A stretch of 58,303 nt of DNA from Vreelandella neptunia. GTDB taxonomy: Bacteria; Pseudomonadota; Gammaproteobacteria; Pseudomonadales; Halomonadaceae. The notes below the pieces were generated by a model. The model searched no databases, was not told where the DNA came from, and saw nothing but the letters and a program-made list of their open reading frames with translations. The stretch is taken from positions 1 through 58,303 of the forward strand of contig NZ_JAKVTW010000022.1 in assembly GCF_022489065.1 (NCBI RefSeq), written 5' to 3'. This document shows positions 26,482-34,831 of the stretch, piece by piece (the first letter of the stretch is position 1; every line of letters starts with the position of its first letter). Position numbers and translations under genes: made by a program.

Positions 26482-26511
26482 GGGGCCTGCGAAATCGCAG
26501 GCCCCTTTTTT
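26482..26511 (+). terminator. Rho-independent terminator after the tRNA-Arg fragment
   Basis: GGGGCCTGCG (26482-26491) pairs with CGCAGGCCCC (26496-26505) over an AAAT loop, followed by six T and preceded by a run of A, so it can work both ways. It is probably the original terminator of the tRNA gene, and on the minus strand could stop read-through from the defence operon. Confidence 0.9.
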
Positions 26512-26745
26512 GGGTTTTGGTTGCTATCGGCCAGGAGCAGCCTTTTAGGTGCCACTGATATAGCGCATTAACGCTTGCAACACCGGACAATTTGGAGCGA
26601 AGAGGAAAATTGTTTCGAGTGCTTGCGTTTGTTATACGTAATCTGCACCATCATCACTTTTTATACATCTGGCCAAAAGCAAGAGCACAATTCATTCTAC
26701 TTTTCATTCATGGTATTCCCACCTTCAAAATTTCATACTTTGCCG

Positions 26746-28539
26746 TTACTGGATTTGGCTAGGAACTTGATTATTATCAACTACCCCTAAGTACATTGGC
26801 TGCTCAAAGCCAGAAAATTCCGGCAGCCACTCTATGTCACCCTCAGCTGCGTTGTAGTGATACTCTGTGGTAGAAAAAATGATCTGAGCTCGATTATCTT
26901 TGCAGATGCTTTTTAACCTAGCGATAAATGCTGCAAAATCCTTGGTTTCAATATCATGCTGCCGTGGTGTATCAAATATTAGAAATTCTATGGAAGTGCA
27001 CCCCATGGAAATGAACAGTTCAAAGAAGGCAGCTCTGAGAGCAAGAACTGTTCTCAAAAGTGTACTACCACTGAATTGGGATAATTTTTCCGTTCCAAAC
27101 AGAACATTAAAATCAGAGTCGACAGAAATGTCCCTCGAAACGTTTTTCGTACTGAGAACATCAAGCCATTCAATAATCTTCTTACGATAGGAATTTCTGA
27201 ATTCGAGAATTCTGATATCATTCGAACCCGCACCGCCCTCAAAAGAAGTGATATCGCCTTGAAGGCCCCTGCGCCTATTCAATAGCTGAACGTAATCCTG
27301 TTTCTCGGACTCGATCCTTTCCATTACTTCTTTTTTGCCTTGTCGATCAATAATCGCACGCGTTAAGGCACTTATTACCGCTATCAAAGAGGTTGTTTGG
27401 GAATCACCATCTTCCTTCGTCAAATTAGATTCGAGCGAGGCAATTTCTTTATCGAGCTTTCTCAAGCTAGTTGAATATTCATCCACTCTGGTTTCTTGAG
27501 AATTAGTATTTCTATCTAAGTCTTTGATTTGATCGCGAAGATAAAGCAAATTTTTCCCGTAGGAATCGGAGCTGGAGGTGAAAAGACCACACCCTGGCGT
27601 GAAACAAATATCCTTAAAAGAACTAAAAAGTCGCCGAGATTCTTCGTTAAGAGATAAGGTGTTGATTTCAGTCTCAATTTCGCCCTTTATTTTATTCAAC
27701 CCTGATATCCGACTTTCTAGATCCTTTATTGAAGTAGAAAGATTAAGCCGCTCATTCTGCTTCTCGCGAATTAGCCTATGTAGAACATAATTTGCATCGT
27801 TCGTCGCATCAAAACTATTACGGAGTTCTTCCAGTTCATCACTCAACTGTTCCAACTCACCGTCGAGTTCTGCGACGGAAACGTTATCAATATCGGACTG
27901 TTCTTCGAGTTTTCGGATGAACTCTTCAGTGTTGACGATTTTAATATTTACTAAATCAAGCTCTCTTTTCCTTTCTATGAGAAAACGCTTTGCCTCAAAC
28001 GAATGTTTTGGTGCTATACCAATCCCCAATCTGATCATCTCGGCGTATTGATCTTTTATGAAACTACCTGGGGGCTTGTAAACACTTGTGTAACCAGCGT
28101 CTTGGTCTATATAAAAGAGAGGCAAAAATGTCGATATATACGGATATGAGGGCTCGTTCTTATTGGTGGTCAACGCTAGCGGTGAGAGTCCAATTCTCGA
28201 AAAAAGGTATTCTGAAATCTCTTGTTCGTTGTAGAATATACGCTTTTCGTTGGAGCCTTGCTCCGATACTTCTATGTGAAACTTATTAGAAAATGCTCTC
28301 TCGAAAGTGAAGACACTCTCTTCATGCTCTACAGTGAGGCTGGCTGACGAACATTTCGCCATAATATCTTCCCTGTATCGAACAGGGTATCCAAGCGCGA
28401 AAGCAATAGAATGAATGACAGGCGTTTTTCCTGCGCCGTTCGGCCCATATAGCTGGGTAATATCACTAGCAAACACGAGGTTCTTCGAACCCCAACCGTC
28501 CTTCCCTGAAGGATGGATTTTTAATTCAACAAGTTTCAT
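26746..28539 (-). CDS. SMC/RecN-like ATPase of a Lamassu (ABC-3C) defence system, LmuB-like
   Basis: 597 residues with split ATPase halves around a coiled coil. N-terminal Walker A is GPNGAGKT (32-39). A Gln/Glu/Lys/Arg-rich coiled coil fills about 180-450, with a turn holding CFTPGC (Cys312, Cys317) where Rad50-type proteins carry a zinc hook. The C-terminal half has a signature-like FSGSTLLRTVLALRAAFFE (489-507) and a Walker B-like FLIFDTPRQHD (519-529) in which the usual Glu after Asp is Thr. In Lamassu the SMC subunit senses DNA ends or structures and restrains a partner nuclease. It overlaps the middle gene by four bases (ATGA). The DNA is clearly more AT-rich than the surrounding genes. 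Confidence 0.8.
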   Translation of the reverse strand: MKLVELKIHPSGKDGWGSKNLVFASDITQLYGPNGAGKTPVIHSIAFALGYPVRYREDIMAKCSSASLTVEHEESVFTFERAFSNKFHIEVSEQGSNEKRIFYNEQEISEYLFSRIGLSPLALTTNKNEPSYPYISTFLPLFYIDQDAGYTSVYKPPGSFIKDQYAEMIRLGIGIAPKHSFEAKRFLIERKRELDLVNIKIVNTEEFIRKLEEQSDIDNVSVAELDGELEQLSDELEELRNSFDATNDANYVLHRLIREKQNERLNLSTSIKDLESRISGLNKIKGEIETEINTLSLNEESRRLFSSFKDICFTPGCGLFTSSSDSYGKNLLYLRDQIKDLDRNTNSQETRVDEYSTSLRKLDKEIASLESNLTKEDGDSQTTSLIAVISALTRAIIDRQGKKEVMERIESEKQDYVQLLNRRRGLQGDITSFEGGAGSNDIRILEFRNSYRKKIIEWLDVLSTKNVSRDISVDSDFNVLFGTEKLSQFSGSTLLRTVLALRAAFFELFISMGCTSIEFLIFDTPRQHDIETKDFAAFIARLKSICKDNRAQIIFSTTEYHYNAAEGDIEWLPEFSGFEQPMYLGVVDNNQVPSQIQ

Positions 28540-29015
28540 TCTAAATCCATTGCAATCTGTTTTTCTATCTGTAAGTCAAAATAATTTCGTTCAATTACCT
28601 GAAGCGTATAGCCGAGGTCTGATTGAACATCTATTGCTTTTGATACGACCTTTTTCCCAAATTCAGTAGCTTTAATGCGGGAATCATGACGGTCGACTTC
28701 TACAAGGCTTACTGTCTCTAGAAAGGTTAGCGCCTTGACTGTCCGCATCCTAAGATTCGCCGACCATCCCAAGTGTTGGGATGAACCTTTAAAGCCTGAA
28801 AACGTTCGCTCAAAGCACTCGCCAATCAACTGACCTAGTTCGTCTGACTTAGGCTTACGGCGTGTTTTGGACAACAAGAGAATAGTCATCGCAAGCAAGG
28901 GGAGATGAAAAAGGGCCTCATTACTAAGCCGATGAGTTGCTGAGCCTCTGAATTGATCTAGAGACAATTCAATTTCTTTTTCAGATGCCTCTTTAAAGAA
29001 TTCTTCGTAATCCAT
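28536..29015 (-). CDS. Middle component of the Lamassu/ABC-3C system, LmuC-like
   Basis: 159 residues from ATG 29015, whose first base is the last base of the nuclease stop codon (TGATG); a GTG one codon earlier is possible. AGAGGAAA lies upstream. The protein is alpha-helical looking (LDQFRGSATHRLSNEALFHL, PLLAMTILLLSKTRRKPKSD), ending in a winged-helix-like segment ALTFLETVSLVEVDRHDSRI and then KATEFG. Small proteins of this size between an effector and an SMC-like ATPase are the LmuC / ABC-3C middle component. The assignment rests on position, size and partners more than on motifs. Confidence 0.68.
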   Translation of the reverse strand: MDYEEFFKEASEKEIELSLDQFRGSATHRLSNEALFHLPLLAMTILLLSKTRRKPKSDELGQLIGECFERTFSGFKGSSQHLGWSANLRMRTVKALTFLETVSLVEVDRHDSRIKATEFGKKVVSKAIDVQSDLGYTLQVIERNYFDLQIEKQIAMDLE

Positions 29016-30199
29016 CACGGGTTTCCTCTAACTAAAAATGAGAAAACAGCGCCGAGAAGGAGTTCACGATCCAGAGTGGCAGATAAGTCTTCGTCATCCA
29101 AATCTGACAATACTTTATAAATTCGACTTCGAAGAGTTTGCAGGCTTTCTCCAGATTTAACCCACTCAGCAGCATTATTCTCTATTTCTTCAAGAATGAA
29201 ATTCAGCTCGAACTCTGGAATAGTATGGCGTTTATCTCTAAACCATATATCCCATCGAACTTTACAGTCAGATACGAATCCTATCATTCGCTCTGAGGCA
29301 CCCGCTTTACTCATCAACCTGTGAATAATCGAAGCATTCTTAATGGCTTGTGAGTCGCCGTTATCTCTTAAACTCTGATATGCCGCTTTGGAGATGCTCA
29401 AAATATCTAGCATTTCGGTGAGACTAACGCCTGCTATGTCATCGAGATCCTTTTCACCGATTTCCTCTAATAGTTTACCAAACGATTTCCGTTCAACAAG
29501 AGAGATAAGATTGTTAAGGATTCCTTCGCACTCTGAATGCTGCAAATCTATTTCACTGTATTGATAAATGGTCTCTCTTGCCTCAGAGAAGAATTTATCA
29601 TCGTGCGGATTCAGATAGGAGATGTTCGATTTAAGCTGAAGCTTCTTAATGCGATCTATAATATCCTGATCTTCTATTGGTGTTCCTGGGCTTAAGGCGT
29701 CATTAAAATGTTTAAGCAATAATTTGTAATAATTGTTATCGCTACCTTTCTGTATTGCATCACATAACCCCTCTAAATCGTCATTCAGATGAACATTGGT
29801 GAGAAAAACGACGTTCCCACAGGAGTTATCAAATCTGATAGTGTGAATAAGGAGTTTTCCAACGTAGCTATCAGTAATCTTGGCTGGTTCGCATGTCTTT
29901 GCGCCTTTCCTTATCCCTAAGACATCATTTACAGACCATTGGTAATTCAACTTACCCTTGGTTTTGACCTGAAAGAAATTATAAACATAGTTACCGTTGA
30001 CATGGAGGCGAGACACGAAATCGTCCTGGTAATCACAATAGACCCGGTCTAGTGCCTCATCCTCCAATAAAGACAAGCACTCGAAAGCCGCTCCGCGAAA
30101 CTGAGCCTGATAACGGGCAATGGTTTCCCTTCCAATGTTCTCCCGTGGTTCAACTTCATGAAGCTTTGGGCCTCCGCTATTTTCTCCAGCCACGCTCAT
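29015..30199 (-). CDS. Cap4/DUF4297-like nuclease effector of the Lamassu system, LmuA-like
   Basis: 394 residues. The N-terminal domain fits the Cap4-type PD-(D/E)xK endonuclease: helix RYQAQFRGAAFECLSLLEDE with Glu40, then a strand VYCDYQDDFVSRL with Asp59/Asp60, then YNFFQVKTKG with Gln77-x-Lys79. These are the expected E...D...QxK catalytic positions. The C-terminal 200 residues are helical (SLVERKSFGKLL, FVSDCKVRWDIWFRDKRHTI, FILEEIENNAAEWV) and resemble the ABC-3C C-terminal region that docks the ATPase. First gene of a three-gene operon. Expected role: DNA cleavage after phage infection is sensed, causing abortive infection or plasmid loss. Confidence 0.78.
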   Translation of the reverse strand: MSVAGENSGGPKLHEVEPRENIGRETIARYQAQFRGAAFECLSLLEDEALDRVYCDYQDDFVSRLHVNGNYVYNFFQVKTKGKLNYQWSVNDVLGIRKGAKTCEPAKITDSYVGKLLIHTIRFDNSCGNVVFLTNVHLNDDLEGLCDAIQKGSDNNYYKLLLKHFNDALSPGTPIEDQDIIDRIKKLQLKSNISYLNPHDDKFFSEARETIYQYSEIDLQHSECEGILNNLISLVERKSFGKLLEEIGEKDLDDIAGVSLTEMLDILSISKAAYQSLRDNGDSQAIKNASIIHRLMSKAGASERMIGFVSDCKVRWDIWFRDKRHTIPEFELNFILEEIENNAAEWVKSGESLQTLRSRIYKVLSDLDDEDLSATLDRELLLGAVFSFLVRGNP

Positions 30200-30846
30200 C
30201 TTCCCTTAATAAGTATTTTTCGCCTCATTATACGCATTCCCCTCTCCTTTTTTGATGCTTGAGAGTATTCAGTACGACCACCGTATAACAGCGTATTAGA
30301 CAGCGCTTTCTATGATTGAATGAACGTGCTGGTACTTTTTTCTGGTAAAAGCAGCCAGCCAAATTCTCTCAAGCCTATGATTCTTTGGGATATGAATTTT
30401 CATTAGGCCATATGTTCAACATTCGTGCCCACTGCATTTTCCGATATATCTGCTCAGTGTCGTTTCCAGTCTTGTGCTGCTTAGCTATATGTTGCTTTTT
30501 AGTTTCGGCCACGAGCCCAGTTTTCTACTGAATTTAGCCTAGCACAAGCGGCTGAAGTAGGATGAGGCCAGTAAAGTTTCTTTTCAACGCTACTTCGTGG
30601 CCTGCTGGTGTGGGCTCGTAATATTTTCCAGTGCTGGCGGGTGTTTACCCGGCGCAGTCTTGATTAAATGAAAGCTGCTAAAAGCCAAAATGCGGGGGAA
30701 TGTGGTGAGGATTCATAGGGCATGGGTTCGAAAAGTGCAGAGCACTTCAGTCGAGAATGATGGCCTCATTTTCGGTTATTTCTATCCTATGCTCATCACG
30801 CTGTTAGCTGCCAATGCCAGGGAAGCGGATCTGAAGAAGCTAAATG
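30200..30846. other. Region upstream of the defence operon, no gene seen
   Basis: About 650 bases of low-GC DNA without a supported gene. It must contain the promoter of the defence operon next to 30200-30260; no clear -35/-10 pair stands out. A short frame starting at 30690 on the plus strand has no family features. Confidence 0.4.
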
Positions 30847-31135
30847 CTAGTTCAAGCACAAGACTAAAGCCGACATAAAATCGTTCCAGCGCCTTACCAA
30901 ATAGTTATGCTCATCCATGACGATATTCCATACCGTGATATGGCTCATTCTTGTCTGGTAGTCTCCGCCGTCGCGGAATTAGCCTCGGTGAATCATATCA
31001 GCGGTGCCATCGGGGCTAGGAAGGCTCTGGGCGGGCCATAACGGAACCGGGCCATCCAGAAAATCACCAGTTGAGGTAGTCATAGGCAGCATCTAGCGGG
31101 CGACCCAATCGGTAATACATCAAATTAAGCAAGCC
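30847..31135 (-). pseudogene. Remnant of a PotD-like polyamine ABC transporter binding protein
   Basis: The minus strand reads GRPLDAAYDYLNW, a TGA in place of Trp, FSGWPGSVMA; then, in another frame, FRDGGDYQTRMSHITVWNIV and MDEHNYLVRRWNDFMSA, ending at TAG 30849. AYDYLNWWLSGxPG and RDGG-Y--R--HI-VWN--MDE-NYLV-RW--F are C-terminal motifs of spermidine/putrescine-type binding proteins. Only the C-terminal third remains, with a nonsense codon and at least one frame change. Confidence 0.6.
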
Positions 31136-31159
31136 TAAGGTAAGCGTGCCGCAAACAGT

Positions 31160-31185
31160 GAGGGCGCTTCATAGGAAGCGCCCTC
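31160..31185 (-). terminator. Hairpin after the TonB receptor gene
   Basis: GAGGGCGCTTC (31160-31170) and GAAGCGCCCTC (31175-31185) form a perfect 11-bp stem with an ATAG loop, 28 bases beyond the receptor stop. The downstream side on the minus strand has only a short T-run (CTGTTTG), so termination efficiency is uncertain. Confidence 0.7.
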
Positions 31186-31212
31186 ATGGTAACGGTAAAG
31201 AGGGTGCGTTAC

Positions 31213-33378
31213 TTAAAACTCGACGGTCGCCGAAAGCTTGAAGGTGCGCGGTTCGCCTTGAATCAAATAATTCGCAAAGGACGTCGAGGCGCCTGACCAG
31301 TAATTTTCGTCGGTCACGTTGTCGATGCCTGCGCGCCAGATCCAATCAGCGCCACCGACCGGCGTGGTGTAGCGCAGGCCAAGATCGAGGCGTGTCCAGG
31401 AATCCAACTCCAAGTCGTTGGCTACATCGGCGTACTGTGACCCCGTGTGCAGGACGCGACCAGTGGCAGTGAGACGCTCGACGAAGGGCGTGTCCCATTC
31501 GCCACCAAGCACAAAACGATACTCAGGAACGCCCGTGGCGTCATTTCCTTCGTTGCCATCCTGGGCTTCGGTGAGTTCGGCATCTATCCAGGTCGCGCTG
31601 CTGAACAAGCGCACTCCTGTCGTCGGCTCACCGTAAAGGCTTAGCTCCAGGCCGCGATTACGCTGCTCGTTATCCAGGTTGCCAACGCCATCGACGACCG
31701 CTGCAGAGGGTAGCTCGATCTGGAACAGGCTAATGCCACCGCCTAGGTTGCCGTAGTCGAACTTAGCGCCCACCTCGTGCTGCTCGGCATGGGCAATGCC
31801 CAAGTACTGGCCATAGTTCAGCGCTGCGGTATCGGAGACCGTGCCGCCATCCTGTAAAGCTTCGACGTAGTTAGCGTAGAGCGAGATATTATCCGTGGTC
31901 TTGAACACCGCGCCGACAGCGGGGGTGACCCGACGATCGGCATAGCGATTGCTGCCGCCGTCGTTAGGACGTTCGTCGATCTCGAGCTCCTGATAGCGTG
32001 CGCCCAGCGTTAACAACAGACGGTCATCGATGAATCCAAGCGTATCGCTTAGCGTGATCCCTTGGGAGCGTTGGCGCCTCACGTTCCCTCCCACGAAAGG
32101 CGTGCCATCCGGGCGAGATAAATCGACGGGATCGTAGATGTTGGTTGTGCCTGCCGCGAGGGAATTCCAGTCCGTGTCGAACTTGCGATAGGCGCTAGAG
32201 TAGCCAACGGTGATGTCATGGCTAACCGGGCCGGTCAACACATACCCACGCAGCCCCGCCTGGCTGGCGACGTTGTCGATGTGGTTGTTGGTCTCGAAGT
32301 CGTTGACACTGGCGTTACCCGCGTCATCGGTAATGCTCGGAGTCGCCGACACGATGCCTTCGTGCGTGCGGTTACCCCCCAAGGCCGCGAAAGCGGTCCA
32401 GGTGTTGGTGAGGTCATATTCGGCCCTGACCATACCGAAATCGGTTTCTAGTTCGGTTCCACCGAAAGAGGGGGTGTAGTTCAACGAGGAGTCCGGCGCA
32501 GTGGGCACCCGAGTGGCCGCGCCGGTTCTGACACTTGAACGGCCGCCATCCAGGGTGAACTTTTGATGACCGACGTCGAACAATATCCGGCCTCGATCGC
32601 CACGGTAGTCGAGCCCAACGACAACAGAGGTATCGCGCTGGTTTTCGTCATCAATGGCGGTGTCACCACGCCCGCGCGTGGCACTTACCCGTGCTCCCCA
32701 TTGCTTCTGATCACCATAACGCTGGCTAGCATCGACGCCCACTTCGCCGTAGCCATCGGAGCGATAGCCACTGGATAGATTGAGCATCGGGTCATCCCCC
32801 GCATGCTTGGGCTCGATGTTGATGGTGCCACCAATTCCGCCGCTCCCGCCGATGGGAATGCCCGACGTAAAGGCGCTGGCGCCTTTGAATACTTCGACGC
32901 GCTCGGCAAGGTCGCTGTTGATGATTTGGCGTGGCAGTACACCGTAGAGGCCGCCATAAGCCACGTCGTCACCGGTCAGGTCAAAACCGCGCACTTTGTA
33001 CGCTTCACCATAGATGCCAAAGCCCAGCCCTACCGATACTGAGGCATCGTTCTGAAGCGTATCGCCCAGTGTCTGGGATTGTTGGTTCTCCATCAGCTCA
33101 CTGGTATAACTGATGACGTTGAAAGGCACGTCCATCGCGTCCTTTTCACCGATCAGGCCCACTCGGCCACCCGCCGCGATTTGGCCACCGGCGAAGGCCG
33201 GAGGTGGCGTATCTCCATAGGTGGGTACGAAGCCCGTGACGGTGACGGTATCCAGGGACTGATTGTCAGCACTCGTTTGCGCCCAGGCGGTCGCGGGCGT
33301 AATACCCATCGCGATCAGCGTCAGCGCGCGCAGAAGCCGTGCTTTGCGTGCTGCGTTGGAGGTGTTCCCAAGAGACAT
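31213..33378 (-). CDS. TonB-dependent siderophore receptor
   Basis: 721 residues. Signal peptide (LLRALTLIAMGITPATAWAQ), a TonB-box-like SLDTVTVTGF, then a plug domain (about 70-210) with DVPFNVISYTSELMENQQSQ, YKVRGFDLTG and ADRVEVFKGAS-like sequence here LAERVEVFKGASAFTSG. The remaining 500 residues are a beta-barrel of alternating pattern ending in TFKLSATVEF, with a C-terminal Phe as expected. The family (FhuE/FcuA/FoxA-like) imports ferric siderophores using TonB energy. It is divergent from a FhuD-like binding protein, which supports a hydroxamate-type siderophore. Regulation by Fur is likely, but no convincing box was found. Confidence 0.92.
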   Translation of the reverse strand: MSLGNTSNAARKARLLRALTLIAMGITPATAWAQTSADNQSLDTVTVTGFVPTYGDTPPPAFAGGQIAAGGRVGLIGEKDAMDVPFNVISYTSELMENQQSQTLGDTLQNDASVSVGLGFGIYGEAYKVRGFDLTGDDVAYGGLYGVLPRQIINSDLAERVEVFKGASAFTSGIPIGGSGGIGGTINIEPKHAGDDPMLNLSSGYRSDGYGEVGVDASQRYGDQKQWGARVSATRGRGDTAIDDENQRDTSVVVGLDYRGDRGRILFDVGHQKFTLDGGRSSVRTGAATRVPTAPDSSLNYTPSFGGTELETDFGMVRAEYDLTNTWTAFAALGGNRTHEGIVSATPSITDDAGNASVNDFETNNHIDNVASQAGLRGYVLTGPVSHDITVGYSSAYRKFDTDWNSLAAGTTNIYDPVDLSRPDGTPFVGGNVRRQRSQGITLSDTLGFIDDRLLLTLGARYQELEIDERPNDGGSNRYADRRVTPAVGAVFKTTDNISLYANYVEALQDGGTVSDTAALNYGQYLGIAHAEQHEVGAKFDYGNLGGGISLFQIELPSAAVVDGVGNLDNEQRNRGLELSLYGEPTTGVRLFSSATWIDAELTEAQDGNEGNDATGVPEYRFVLGGEWDTPFVERLTATGRVLHTGSQYADVANDLELDSWTRLDLGLRYTTPVGGADWIWRAGIDNVTDENYWSGASTSFANYLIQGEPRTFKLSATVEF

Positions 33379-33611
33379 AGTGTCGATCCTATCGTTTTTA
33401 TAGCAGCACCCAGCCGCCGCGTTTTTATGAAACCGATGTAAGAAAGCGGAGGCTTGGCTGTCGTGCCATGATCACCTTTCCCGCATGGCTGTATATGATA
33501 AACAAAATGAGATGTATTAACATATGCGGATGATATTTTTTACGTACTGCCTTGCAAAAAATGCGCATTGACGTCTCAATGTGATCCCTTTTTTCTGATG
33601 CTCTCGCTGCT

Positions 33612-34526
33612 ATGTGCCACCGGTCGATGCTCTCTTTCTTGGCTCGCTGCTGTTTAACGGCCGCTTGCTTGCTGCCCTTGTCGAGTGCCCACGCGCAGTG
33701 GGCCACTATCAACTGGACCATTGCCGAAACGCTACTGGCCATTGACGCGCCGCTGAGTGGTACCGCTCAACAAAATGGCTACCATGAGTGGGTAGGGGAG
33801 CCAAGAATTCCCGACGGCGTTGCAGATCTTGGCCTGCGATCACAGCCCAACCTTGAACTCATGGCGCAATCGCCACCGACGCAAACGTTCATTTCGCCGA
33901 TGTTCGCCAGTTTGACAGAGCGTCTGGAGAGAATTGCCCCGGTCACGTCGTTCTCTCCCTATTCACCCGGCACCCATACCTGGCAAGAGATACAAACACT
34001 CACCCGGCAGCTAGGTGAGTTGACCGGCCACCGGCTGCAGGCAGCGCAGCTAATCAACGAAACGCATGCGTTGATGGACTCGCTTCGCCAACAGCGCCCC
34101 GATGCACCGCCGCTACTGATGGTGCAGTTCATGGATGCCCGCCATGTCAGGGTTTTTGGCGACAACAGTCTCTATAATGCCGTGCTTGAACGAATCAATT
34201 TGACCAATGCCTGGGATCGGCCCACCAACGCCTGGGGATTTTCACTCGTGGGTATCGAAGCGCTCTACGACTATCCTGAGGCCACGCTGGTCGTTGTCGA
34301 GCCGGTGCCCGCTGGGGTCGAAGACACGCTGGCGAAAAGTGGTTTATGGCAACATTTACCCAGCGTTAAAAACGCCACTCTATTGCGCTTACCACCAGTA
34401 TGGAGTTTTGGCGCGCTGCCTTCCGCTCAGCGCTTTGCTCGGGAGCTGGTTTCTGCCCTGACGTCGCGCAACCAGGCTGTCGATCTCTGCCAGGCTGAGA
34501 TTGCCCAGGTCTTCGTACTGAACTAG
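33612..34526 (+). CDS. FhuD-like iron-siderophore periplasmic binding protein
   Basis: 304 residues from ATG 33612 (ATG 33627 is also possible; neither has a clear ribosome site). Signal peptide FLARCCLTAACLLPLSSAHA, then the FhuD-type start WATINWTIAETLLAIDAPLS, YHEWVGEPRIPDGVADLGLR and QPNLELMAQSPPTQTFISP, typical of class III binding proteins for hydroxamate siderophores. Divergent from the TonB receptor across 233 bases. The usual permease (fhuB) and ATPase (fhuC) genes are absent, so it must use a permease encoded elsewhere, or the operon was truncated. Confidence 0.88.
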   Translation: MCHRSMLSFLARCCLTAACLLPLSSAHAQWATINWTIAETLLAIDAPLSGTAQQNGYHEWVGEPRIPDGVADLGLRSQPNLELMAQSPPTQTFISPMFASLTERLERIAPVTSFSPYSPGTHTWQEIQTLTRQLGELTGHRLQAAQLINETHALMDSLRQQRPDAPPLLMVQFMDARHVRVFGDNSLYNAVLERINLTNAWDRPTNAWGFSLVGIEALYDYPEATLVVVEPVPAGVEDTLAKSGLWQHLPSVKNATLLRLPPVWSFGALPSAQRFARELVSALTSRNQAVDLCQAEIAQVFVLN

Positions 34527-34627
34527 CCCTGCTGTTTTGGCTGCCAGTGCGGCGTCAATGGCGCTGCCATCGGGTTGGACATAGAGGAGGTTGACTGGGT
34601 TACTGCCTGCACCCAGGCTACTTCTTC

Positions 34628-34798
34628 ATGACTCGCGAGCAATCCGACTCATTCGTAGCTGGTGCGGAACTGGGTTCTTTGCATGCTATGTTGGCGACGT
34701 TGATATTCTGTCTTAGCTACGTACTGCTTGAATTCAGGTATTACATTATCCGGCCAATGGGTGGGCTTAATCATCAAGAGGAACGTCTAACCCCTTAG
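34628..34798 (+). other. Possible small membrane-protein ORF (56 codons)
   Basis: ATG 34628 to TAG 34798 encodes 56 residues beginning MTREQSDSFVAGAELGSLHA, with one hydrophobic segment (MLATLIFCLSYVLLEF) and a basic stretch after it (RYYIIRP). Layout and length resemble single-helix membrane proteins of conjugative elements, but no family was recognised and no ribosome site is obvious. Otherwise the gap 34527-34831 shows nothing. Confidence 0.2.
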
Positions 34799-34831
34799 GC
34801 ATAGTGTTGTTACCCCACAAGCTCGTCGCTA

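Noticed and set aside
26375..26590. Minus-strand frame containing LARPAGFEPATLGFGG
   Set aside because: This is the well-known artefact of translating the antisense of a tRNA 3' half; it covers the tRNA fragment and terminator.
33480..33540. Possible Fur box between the TonB receptor and FhuD genes
   Set aside because: GATAAACAAAATGAGAT matches the three-hexamer Fur pattern only weakly; iron regulation is likely on functional grounds but the site is not supported.
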